This document shows, in pieces, positions 24,916-32,389 of a stretch of DNA of 35,890 nt. The notes under the pieces were generated by a model. It ran no database searches. It was not told the DNA's origin and saw only the letters and a list, made by a program, of their open reading frames with translations. Both the position numbers and the translations under genes were made by a program. Each line of letters begins with the position of its first letter. Positions within the stretch are counted from its first letter, which is position 1. Source of the stretch: JAWVZY01 sp033721955 (GTDB taxonomy: Bacteria; Patescibacteriota; Minisyncoccia; Spechtbacterales; 2-12-FULL-38-22); assembly GCA_033721955.1 (NCBI GenBank), contig JAWVZY010000003.1, positions 1-35,890 on the forward strand, in the 5' to 3' direction.

Positions 24916-27145
24916 GCTGAAAAAAAATATAATACCTTTGGTGTTGCTGGCATTTGTATTTGGTCTTTATATTTCTACAGCATCTCCGGTTGCCACTAAT
25001 TACGCAGATTCAAACGAACTTATAACGGCCTCATATACTCTGGGTATACCTCATCCTCCGGGTTATCCTCTCTATGTATTAATAGGGAAGCTGTTTAGCT
25101 TTATACCTGTAGGCACTATTGCATTTAGATATGCAATAATGAGTTCATTATTTGGAGCGCTTACAGTAATGCTCGTATACACCACTTTAACCAAGGTTTT
25201 AAGTAGAAATTATACAGATCCTCTGCCAAAATTAAAAAATACGAAGTATTTGCTATACGTAGTAGTACCCGCTCTCACGGGTGCGCTTTCTTTGGCATTC
25301 AGCTATCTTTTTTGGCTTTATTCAATAGTGCCTGAAGTTTTTGCACTTAGTAACTTTTTTGCGGCACTCATAATCTATCTTGGTATAAGTTGGCATTTTA
25401 GTGTTAAAAGTTCAAAATCAGAAGTTAAAAATAAATTACGTAATAAATTTGAGGACTTGATCGGTCAAAAAAATTATTACCCCTTTTTAATCGGAGTTGC
25501 AAGCGGGCTTGGCTTTTTGGCTCATCAGGTTGTGATATTTCTTGCTCCGGCCCTTTTATATCTTATATGGATAACAGATAAAAAACTCTTTGTACCAACA
25601 AAAAGGTGGCTAAAAGTATTTGGCGGTATTGCTGTGGGCCTTATACCTTTAGTTTATTTTCCGCTTGTATCTTATTTATCAAACCCTATCATTGATTTTG
25701 GCAATGTAAATAGTTTTCAAAATTTCTGGGATCTTTTGAGTCGTAAGCTATATGCTACAGCCGAGGGTAAGGGAAATGCCTATTTACCCAACGCACTTAA
25801 TTTAGGGGGGCGGCTGGGAGATTTGCCAAATTATTACTCTACTCTTTTTGATTATCTTACCTGGCCTGTAATGTTTTTGGGTTTTCTGGGGCTTGGTTAT
25901 TTTGCATACATGCTTGCCGCGGGGAAATTAAAAAATTCAAAAGTTTTTATTGGGGCTTCCTATTTAGGATTAGGCATTTTATTTGCGATGTATACTTGGC
26001 TGGACGCGGAGAAAAGAGCTAATGCCGGTTATAATTTGCTTGGAGTGCATGAACGGATGTATATAATAGGGACTATTGCTTTTGCCCTGCTTGTGGGCAT
26101 TGGCTCAAATATTTTTTTAAAAGGTATAAAAAAGAGCAAGATATTGAGCGTGCCGATAATGGCTTTTCTTTTGCTGGCTGTACCTATGTATTCTTTGCAG
26201 ATAAATTATGCCAAAGCCGATAAGAGCGATTTTTACCTGGGGGAGGATTATGCCCACAACCTTTTTGTAAATATTGAAGATAACGCCATATTTTTTGTCA
26301 GGGGTGATATGCCTACGTTTGCGGCGTACTATTGGCAATTAGTAAGGGGCCAGCGTACTGATGTTACCCTCATTCCTTTAAGTTTGCCTACCTGGAAACA
26401 AAAAGATATCTTAGAACAGCATCCCGAACTTTGGGATGTGGACTCTCAAAAACTTGAACTTGTTATACGTGATATAATTTCAGATAACATAGATAAGCGC
26501 CCTATATACTTTACAGGTCTTCCCGCCGATGAAATGGCCCTGCTTGGCCTTGCAGAAACTCCATATGTATTAAGTCCGCGAGGGCCAATTCAGCGGGTCA
26601 CAAAAGAATTTGATCCGGCTCCCGATACGGACTGGTGGGCTAATATGCGTTTTCGGGGTTCTGATGAGGCAAGCGATTATCATGACTGGTTTGCCAAAGA
26701 AATTATAGAGCAATATCTAATAGGTCATTTCAATTCAATGAGCTGGTACCTTAGGTACGGTTATAACGATCTTGCCAGGGCAGAGCTTAATGAAATGCGC
26801 AGGATAGATTCCGGTCATAATACAACAGAGCGGGGCACATATGTATTTGGACAAAAAGGATCTGAGGGGCGTGTGGAGAGAGATCCTTCAAGAAATGAAC
26901 TTCAATTACACAGAGAGGCCGTCGAGTATATACGCCAAAATAGACCACTGGGTGCACTGGGCAATTATCTTTATTTGGTTGAACAAGACCCTCAAAATAT
27001 TGACTATAAACTAAGCTTGGCTAAGATATTTGCCGGCCTGGGCTGGCGCCCTGAGGCAGTAGAAACCTTGAATGAGCTTCTTGAACTGGATCCTGAACAC
27101 AAAGAGGCAAAGGGAATGCTCAGGCAATGGGAATTAATTGAATAA
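24908..27145 (+). CDS. Second DUF2723 membrane protein, paralog of the preceding gene
   Basis: 745 residues, aligned end to end with the previous protein: NYADSNELI with D34 and E37, IPHPPGYPLYVLIGKLF, then LGEDYAHNLF and GDMPTFAAYY in the extracytoplasmic part, and a TPR-like C-terminus rich in Leu and Glu. The tandem copy has diverged in its loops and in the linker before the TPR region, which suggests different acceptors rather than a recent duplication. It overlaps the previous stop by 8 bases (ATGAGTAA). It is the last gene of the glycan locus, followed by a terminator. Predicted activity: sugar transfer from polyprenyl phosphate to exported protein, by family. Confidence 0.82.
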   Translation: MSKLKKNIIPLVLLAFVFGLYISTASPVATNYADSNELITASYTLGIPHPPGYPLYVLIGKLFSFIPVGTIAFRYAIMSSLFGALTVMLVYTTLTKVLSRNYTDPLPKLKNTKYLLYVVVPALTGALSLAFSYLFWLYSIVPEVFALSNFFAALIIYLGISWHFSVKSSKSEVKNKLRNKFEDLIGQKNYYPFLIGVASGLGFLAHQVVIFLAPALLYLIWITDKKLFVPTKRWLKVFGGIAVGLIPLVYFPLVSYLSNPIIDFGNVNSFQNFWDLLSRKLYATAEGKGNAYLPNALNLGGRLGDLPNYYSTLFDYLTWPVMFLGFLGLGYFAYMLAAGKLKNSKVFIGASYLGLGILFAMYTWLDAEKRANAGYNLLGVHERMYIIGTIAFALLVGIGSNIFLKGIKKSKILSVPIMAFLLLAVPMYSLQINYAKADKSDFYLGEDYAHNLFVNIEDNAIFFVRGDMPTFAAYYWQLVRGQRTDVTLIPLSLPTWKQKDILEQHPELWDVDSQKLELVIRDIISDNIDKRPIYFTGLPADEMALLGLAETPYVLSPRGPIQRVTKEFDPAPDTDWWANMRFRGSDEASDYHDWFAKEIIEQYLIGHFNSMSWYLRYGYNDLARAELNEMRRIDSGHNTTERGTYVFGQKGSEGRVERDPSRNELQLHREAVEYIRQNRPLGALGNYLYLVEQDPQNIDYKLSLAKIFAGLGWRPEAVETLNELLELDPEHKEAKGMLRQWELIE

Positions 27146-27173
27146 TTATCATTAGCTAAAGTTAATAGAGGAT

Positions 27174-27210
27174 AATCCCGTCTGTATGCATGCAGGCGGG
27201 ATTTAGTTTT
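27174..27210 (+). terminator. Intrinsic terminator at the end of the glycan locus
   Basis: AATCCCGTCTG (27174-27184) pairs with CAGGCGGGATT (27193-27203) over 11 positions with one G-U. A T-rich stretch with TTTT at 27207-27210 follows. Confidence 0.75.
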
Positions 27211-27244
27211 CCACAGTTGACAAGGTTTTTTGTGTGTTTTGTCG

Positions 27245-27253
27245 TGATATAAT
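27245..27253 (+). promoter_or_regulatory. Extended -10 promoter for the surface protein gene
   Basis: TGATATAAT at 27245-27253 is a perfect extended -10. A TTGACA at 27217-27222 is 25 bases upstream, too far for a standard -35, so the extended -10 probably carries recognition. The predicted start near 27260 leaves a leader of about 135 bases. Confidence 0.55.
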
Positions 27254-27311
27254 GGCTATATACTACCTTATTGTCCACAATTAACATTCATGTGGTCGAC
27301 TGGACGATACA

Positions 27312-27367
27312 AGTCCCGATAGGGGCCAAAGACGTTAATTTTTGTGTGCTAGACGTCAGTACACAAA
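27312..27367 (+). promoter_or_regulatory. Structured 5' leader of the surface protein mRNA
   Basis: Two hairpins are visible: GTCCC / GGGGC around GATA (27313-27325) and a 10-bp stem TTTGTGTGCT (27341-27350) / AGTACACAAA (27358-27367) with loop AGACGTC. The loop GACGTC could pair with GACGTT at 27331-27336, forming a pseudoknot-like contact. It may stabilise the mRNA or control translation; it matches no riboswitch class that I recognise. Confidence 0.4.
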
Positions 27368-27396
27368 GCAGATAAACTAAAAGATAAATTTAACTT

Positions 27397-28575
27397 ATGA
27401 CAGCAGTTATACAAACAGCTAAAAAGAAGTATTACAGAGAAGTCATTACAATAGGGCTTATATTGTCGTTTCTGTTGCTCTCAACCGTATTTAGCACGGC
27501 ACAAGCCGGCGTATTTACAGGTGAGAGAGACACGCTTTCCAATTCAAGGCCTGGAGTAAACTCAAACCACACTGTGCGCTTTGTCACAGACAACGCCTTT
27601 GCGGTTGATGAGACCTTGGTTATAGCTTTTGACAGCACATTTGATGGCAGTTCCTTAACCGAGCCGGGTGATTTTGACCTGAGTTACGGTGGCGCTTCAG
27701 GTGATGCAACAGAAGTATTGCTTACAGCAGGTGCTCCAAGTGCTACTGAATGGAGGGTAGAGGCAGACAACACTGTAATTACATTTATTACAGCATCAGC
27801 TGCAAACACACTTCCTGGCTCAGGTGAAATAGTAGTTGTGGAGATAGGAACAAACGCTGACGCTCAAACTCAGGGCACTAACCAGATGGTTAACCCGTCT
27901 AAGGTTGCAGCAGAGGGTACAGCCGACATTCTAAATGTTAACTTGACCTATGATGCAAACGGTGTAAATGACACAGGTACAGCTCTTGTAGCAATTATTG
28001 AGGGTGTTACGGTTTCAGCGACAGTTGCAGAAACGCTTTCTGCAAGAATTGAAACAGATGTAGATGCAAACTGTGATGCTACATTTGGCAGTCAGGATAA
28101 CAGTGGTAGCGTAACTAACACCTCTGTTACCTATGGAACACTGACAGCAGATCAATTCCGACATGAGTGCCAGAAGCTTATTGTGAGCACTAACGCGGCA
28201 AACGGATTTTCAGCTACTTCTCAGGAAAACACAGCGCTTTACGAAAGTTCAGCAGGAAATACTATTGATAATTTTGCTGAAGGCAGCGCAAGTCCTACTA
28301 CAGGAAATACATGGTCTACTACATATGGATTTGGATATGCTTGTTCAAACACATATGATGGTGGAATTCAAAGCGGTGTTTGCTCTGAAACAAACAGCTT
28401 GAATTTCCGACCATTTGCAGATCGTTCGATCTCGCAGGATCCTGCAGAGTTCTTATCTTCAGCGGGAGCAACAACAAATACCTCCCTTGTTAACTACAGG
28501 ATAAGAGTTTCGGCAGATCAGCAGGCGGGTGATTATTCAAACATAGTGACTTACGTGTTTACACCTACGTTCTAA
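27397..28575 (+). CDS. Abundant surface (S-layer-like) protein with C-terminal TPTF anchoring domain
   Basis: 392 residues: basic start and signal peptide (about 1-37, ending AQA), an N-terminal domain (about 40-205) that opens TLSNSRPGVNSNHTVRF, then the ~150-residue C-terminal domain with NAANGFSATSQ, TYGFGYAC, QQAGDY and a terminal Thr-Pro-Thr-Phe. The N-terminal domain is shared with the dockerin protein at 29785. The C-terminal domain is shared with the large protein ending at 3052. Mature sequence is rich in Ser, Thr, Asn and Asp and poor in Lys; four Cys lie in the C-terminal domain. It is monocistronic, with a good promoter, structured leader and strong terminator, and prefers AAC over AAT (about 20 to 8 by my count), unlike its neighbours. 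This suggests high expression. Followed by a DUF916-like anchor gene. Confidence 0.82.
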   Translation: MTAVIQTAKKKYYREVITIGLILSFLLLSTVFSTAQAGVFTGERDTLSNSRPGVNSNHTVRFVTDNAFAVDETLVIAFDSTFDGSSLTEPGDFDLSYGGASGDATEVLLTAGAPSATEWRVEADNTVITFITASAANTLPGSGEIVVVEIGTNADAQTQGTNQMVNPSKVAAEGTADILNVNLTYDANGVNDTGTALVAIIEGVTVSATVAETLSARIETDVDANCDATFGSQDNSGSVTNTSVTYGTLTADQFRHECQKLIVSTNAANGFSATSQENTALYESSAGNTIDNFAEGSASPTTGNTWSTTYGFGYACSNTYDGGIQSGVCSETNSLNFRPFADRSISQDPAEFLSSAGATTNTSLVNYRIRVSADQQAGDYSNIVTYVFTPTF

Positions 28576-28592
28576 GAAATTCTGAAAACGAA

Positions 28593-28632
28593 CTTAAAAC
28601 ACCTCCGTTTAACGGGGGTGTTTTAAGTTTTT
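28593..28632 (+). terminator. Strong intrinsic terminator after the surface protein gene
   Basis: CTTAAAACACCTCCG (28593-28607) pairs with the 15 bases at 28613-28627, with one T-G pair and a 5-base loop. Five T follow (28628-28632). Confidence 0.92.
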
Positions 28633-28675
28633 CCACAAGATATACCCATAAACGTTTCAACTCTTTGTATGAGCG

Positions 28676-28684
28676 TGGTACTAT
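28676..28684 (+). promoter_or_regulatory. Possible extended -10 promoter of the anchor/dockerin/cohesin operon
   Basis: TGGTACTAT at 28676-28684 fits an extended -10 (TGnTACTAT). No clear -35 is present. The leader to the ATG at 28761 would be about 70 bases. Confidence 0.3.
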
Positions 28685-28728
28685 AGATTATAGAGAATAT
28701 TGAATACAGTATATAGGATAAATAATAG

Positions 28729-28743
28729 CAATATACTATATTG
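28729..28743 (+). promoter_or_regulatory. Palindrome CAATATACTATATTG before the anchor/dockerin/cohesin operon
   Basis: Perfect 7-bp arms around a central C, 17 bases before the ATG at 28761. It could be an operator or a short hairpin in the leader. A second inverted repeat, AGTATAT (28708-28714) with ATATACT (28731-28737), overlaps it. Confidence 0.35.
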
Positions 28744-28760
28744 TTAGCCATGCAGAGTAC

Positions 28761-29750
28761 ATGGAATTTAGCCAAAAAATAAAACATTCTAATCTAAGAA
28801 AGCTTCTGCTTGTGATTATAGCGGGGGTGTTTTTGTTGTATTCTATATTTTATATCCTATATTCTGCCCCGAGGGCACATGCTGCAGGTATTAGTATATC
28901 CCCCTTAACCTTTGAAATAAATGTAAATCCGGGTGATGTTGTTACAAATTCGCTGCGCGTGCATAATCCAACAGATGGCAGTGTGCAGATAAATATAGAT
29001 GTGGAAAATTTCGCACCAAGGGGCGAGGAAGGAAAGGTTACGGTGAGCGAGGATTTTGGGGAAAGTTACTCTTTGAGGGATTGGCTTATATTAAATCCTT
29101 CGAGTTTTACTATTGGACCCGGGAGCACACAGGTTATTGATTTTACAATACAGGTACCCCGGAATGCTGAACCGGGAGGTCATTATGGCAGTATTTTGGC
29201 TTCAGTTGGCGGGGGTGCGGGAGCCGGTCAATTAGGCATTGCTCAAAAAATAGGTTCTTTGCTTTTGGTTAATGTAGCAGGGCCGGTGGAAGAAAAGATG
29301 TGGGTAAAGAGCATGACTCCTGTTATAGAAACAGCCAAAGATACTTACCAGGATACGGATTTTGTAGAATATGGACCAATTATTATGCGCACTCGCTTTG
29401 AAAACTTAGGAACTGTGCATTTAAAGCCTCGTGGATATGTTTTATTGAAGGATATGTTTGGCAGGGAAGTAGCAAGAGAAGAAATACCTCAGGTTAATGT
29501 TTTGCCAAACTCTATACGGCGGGTTGATATGGAAATGGGTCAAAAATGGATGTTTGGTAAATACACAGCAGATCTTACAGCAATTTATGGTTCAAAGAAT
29601 GAACCCCTTACATTTTCTACGAGTTTTTGGGTTATACCCTGGACTGCGGTGACTTTTGTCGGAATCGGTCTTTTGATATTATTGTGGATACTTATAAAAG
29701 CACGCAAGAGACTAAAACTTGCATTTAAGATATTGTTCCGAGGCGGATAA
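28761..29750 (+). CDS. DUF916-like membrane-anchored surface protein, second copy
   Basis: 329 residues: an N-terminal hydrophobic signal (about 14-46, ending AHA), DUF916-like domain opening ISISPLTFEINVNPGDVV with LRVHNPTDGSV, then VPRNAEPGGHYGSILASV, a second beta domain with KDMFGREVAREEIP, and FWVIPWT before a single membrane helix (about 294-313) and basic tail. The order and motifs match the protein at 3064-4080. It is first in an operon with the dockerin and cohesin genes and directly follows the surface protein with the TPTF domain, separated by a terminator. The anchor role is inferred from the repeated pairing and from WxL/DUF916 systems. Confidence 0.8.
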   Translation: MEFSQKIKHSNLRKLLLVIIAGVFLLYSIFYILYSAPRAHAAGISISPLTFEINVNPGDVVTNSLRVHNPTDGSVQINIDVENFAPRGEEGKVTVSEDFGESYSLRDWLILNPSSFTIGPGSTQVIDFTIQVPRNAEPGGHYGSILASVGGGAGAGQLGIAQKIGSLLLVNVAGPVEEKMWVKSMTPVIETAKDTYQDTDFVEYGPIIMRTRFENLGTVHLKPRGYVLLKDMFGREVAREEIPQVNVLPNSIRRVDMEMGQKWMFGKYTADLTAIYGSKNEPLTFSTSFWVIPWTAVTFVGIGLLILLWILIKARKRLKLAFKILFRGG

Positions 29751-29784
29751 AAGTAAACACTTATTTTTTAATATTAAAATTTTA

Positions 29785-31176
29785 ATGACTGCTCAGCTTG
29801 GCAGAAAAAAGATATTTATATTAGCAATGGGACTAGGGATAGTCCTAATTTTTTTGTTTAGTTTTACCTTTAGCACACCTATAGCCAGGGCAGATAAGAT
29901 AGATCCTCTTGCAAATACATTGGAAAATTCAGCGCCTGGCGCCGCCTCAAACCATACAATTGTATTTACATTGCCTAGTGGCGTATCTGATGATGATAGT
30001 GTCATGACTTTGAGTTTTAGCCCTGGAGATTTTTTTGACTTGAGCTCACTTGTAGTGGGGCAGGATATAGAAATACAGGATGATGGTACTCCTCTTACAA
30101 CTGAAACAGGGGGGTGTACAACTGAGGATGTTAATATAACGGTTACAGATTCAAGCGATCAAATAGATTTTCAATTTTGTAATGGAAATGGAGGCGCTAT
30201 TGCCGGTGGTAGTCAGGTAACAATTCTTATAGGAACCAATGCTACAGGAGGTGTTAATAAAATAAGTAATCCTACAGAAAATGGTATCTATGTCTTGAGG
30301 GTTACAGGTACGGGTAGCTTTGTAGATGTGGGGAACACTGAATTTTTAATATATAGAGGCGTGGGAATATCTGTAAATATAGGAGGAGAACAAAAACCGG
30401 GAGATAACGATGGGAACGTTTTTTTTGAAGGTAAGGCATATCCGGGTGCTTTTATGACTATTTTAGTAGATGGAGCTGTTTATCATACATTTAGCGCTTT
30501 TGCTGATGGCACATTCAGCGGAGAAGCGCGGAATATACCCTCAGGTATACATGAATTTAGCATATATGCCCAGGATACAGGCGGAAATACATCTCCTACT
30601 TTATCATTTACAATAAATGTTCCAGCCGGCTCCAATATATTTGTTGAAAATATTTTTATACCCCCCACTATTCAATCTAATGCACCCGTTGAAAAAGGGG
30701 AATCATTAGAGCTTTCAGGACAGGCATTTCCCGGCTCAACTGTTTTTTTGTTTATTAATCCGGGCGATGTAGTAGAGCAAGCTGTAGTAGATGCAAGTGG
30801 TAATTGGCTGATATCTATAGATACACAGGGACTTGAGCCGGGAAATTATACAGCGAGTGCAAGAGCAATAACAGATATAGGGGAACAGAGCGATTTTAGC
30901 CAGGTAATTAATTTTGAAATAACCGAGGCACCAGAAGAACCCGAAGAGCCAGAAGAACCCGAGGAGCCCGAGGAGCCGGGCCCTCCAACGCCACAGCCCC
31001 CAAGAGATGACCTTCAATGTCCCGGCGGTGATCTTAACCGAGATGGTATAGTGAATATAGTAGATGTGAGTATCTGGGTATTTTACCTAAATACGGATGA
31101 TTCTTGTGCTGATCAAAATGATGACGGCATAGTTGATATATTTGACTTAAGCATAATAGTTTACTATTGGAGGTAA
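29785..31176 (+). CDS. Secreted Ig-like protein with C-terminal dockerin domain
   Basis: 463 residues from ATG 29785; an upstream ATG at 29719 would put 22 polar residues before the signal peptide. Order: signal peptide (about 1-34), SNHT-type N-terminal domain (about 37-200, NSAPGAASNHTIVF) shared with the protein at 27397, two Ig-like domains (about 208-295 and 300-392), a Pro-Glu repeat linker with five EEP units (about 393-405), and a dockerin. The dockerin has two perfect calcium loops, DLNRDGIVNIVD (416-427) and DQNDDGIVDIFD (443-454), each followed by a VSIWVFYL or LSIIVYYW helix. Dockerins bind cohesins, and the next two genes encode membrane-anchored cohesin-like domains. No enzymatic domain is visible. 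Confidence 0.87.
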   Translation: MTAQLGRKKIFILAMGLGIVLIFLFSFTFSTPIARADKIDPLANTLENSAPGAASNHTIVFTLPSGVSDDDSVMTLSFSPGDFFDLSSLVVGQDIEIQDDGTPLTTETGGCTTEDVNITVTDSSDQIDFQFCNGNGGAIAGGSQVTILIGTNATGGVNKISNPTENGIYVLRVTGTGSFVDVGNTEFLIYRGVGISVNIGGEQKPGDNDGNVFFEGKAYPGAFMTILVDGAVYHTFSAFADGTFSGEARNIPSGIHEFSIYAQDTGGNTSPTLSFTINVPAGSNIFVENIFIPPTIQSNAPVEKGESLELSGQAFPGSTVFLFINPGDVVEQAVVDASGNWLISIDTQGLEPGNYTASARAITDIGEQSDFSQVINFEITEAPEEPEEPEEPEEPEEPGPPTPQPPRDDLQCPGGDLNRDGIVNIVDVSIWVFYLNTDDSCADQNDDGIVDIFDLSIIVYYWR

Positions 31177-31186
31177 TTTTTTAAAA

Positions 31187-32389
31187 ATGATAAATAACAG
31201 AACTCAAATTATAAATAAACACCAAATATCAAATTACAAAAATAAAAAGGTTTGGAATTTTGGTATTGTGGCCTGGAGATTATTTGGAATTTGTTTCTTG
31301 GTGCTTGGAGTTTTTGCATTTGTACGAAGTGCTAATGCGGCAACACTCTACATTTTCCCGGATAATGAGAATTTTTATGAGGGTCAAACCTTTAGTGCTG
31401 ATGTGCGGCTTGATACAGAGGGAGAGCGCATAAATGCAGGAGAGATAGAGTTGCAATTAGATGAGGAATCTAAAAATACACTAGAGCTTATCGATTTTAC
31501 AACGGGAAATTCACTTTTTTCCTTAATTGTTGGCGGTCCGGACATAGATACAGAAAATAAGAAGATTTTTTTACAGGCGGCTCATCCGGGTGGTTTTGAA
31601 GGCGATGGGGTTATAGGTACCCTTATATTAAAGGCACTCAATATAGGAGAGGCAAACTTAAGCTTCTCTCAAGAGAGTAAATTAGCTTTGGCCGATGGGG
31701 AGGGAACTCCTGCCGAAGTTAAACTTGAAGAGGCCACCTATATTATAGAAGAAAGGCCCCAGAACCTGCCGATTGTTGAATCTCAAAGTCATCCTATAGA
31801 GAGCCAGTGGGCGGGCGGTACATTTATACGCATGAACTGGGAAGTTAAAGAAGGTGCTACCTACAGTTACGTTTTAAGCAGAAATCCAAATGAAGTGCCC
31901 GATGAGGTGCCCGAAGATGCAGTGGGAGATGTTAAACTTTCAACTAATCAGGAAGGTATATTTTACTTTCATTTGCGCGAATGTATGGCAGGAGGGTGCG
32001 GACCTGTTGCAACTCGCCAGGTTTTGCGCGATGTAAGCCCTCCAAAGGGGTTTGAAATAATACCCGAAACCGAGGCAGGTCGCAGATTTTTAAGTTTTAC
32101 AACCACAGATAATATATCGGGCGTTAGTTATTATGAAATTCTTGAAGGCACACATGTAACCAAAATTAAAAATCCGCCATATATACTAAAAGACCCTCAG
32201 TATAAGGGCAAGATAATAGTAAAGGCCTTTGATAAGGCGGGTAATGTTAGGCAGGCCTCAATTTCGCTTTCTGGGGAGAAAGCTGCATACAACAAGTGGC
32301 TTGTACTTGGTATAATAGTAAGTGTGGCAGGTATTGCGATATTTAATTTTATACGGAAGAGGAGAAAGCTTAACATTAAAAATGAATAA
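31187..32389 (+). CDS. Membrane-anchored cohesin-domain protein
   Basis: 400 residues: basic N-terminus and signal peptide (about 25-52), a cohesin-like domain (about 53-188), two Ig/FN3-like domains (about 190-365), one membrane helix (about 369-388) and a basic tail. Cohesin features are TLYIFPDNENFYEGQTF, ADVRLDTEGERINAGEIEL with the fall to GVIGTLILKAL and an ALADGEGTP turn. A GGAGGT at 31169-31174 lies 12 bases before the ATG, a little distant for an SD. The gene follows the dockerin gene by 10 bases, so the pair is probably made together. Expected topology: cohesin outside, short tail inside. Overlaps the next gene by 8 bases (ATGAATAA). Confidence 0.83.
   Translation: MINNRTQIINKHQISNYKNKKVWNFGIVAWRLFGICFLVLGVFAFVRSANAATLYIFPDNENFYEGQTFSADVRLDTEGERINAGEIELQLDEESKNTLELIDFTTGNSLFSLIVGGPDIDTENKKIFLQAAHPGGFEGDGVIGTLILKALNIGEANLSFSQESKLALADGEGTPAEVKLEEATYIIEERPQNLPIVESQSHPIESQWAGGTFIRMNWEVKEGATYSYVLSRNPNEVPDEVPEDAVGDVKLSTNQEGIFYFHLRECMAGGCGPVATRQVLRDVSPPKGFEIIPETEAGRRFLSFTTTDNISGVSYYEILEGTHVTKIKNPPYILKDPQYKGKIIVKAFDKAGNVRQASISLSGEKAAYNKWLVLGIIVSVAGIAIFNFIRKRRKLNIKNE

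Noticed and set aside
27217..27253. TTGACA and TATAAT as a standard sigma-70 pair before the surface protein gene
   Set aside because: The spacer is 25 bases, too long; the extended -10 alone is the better explanation.
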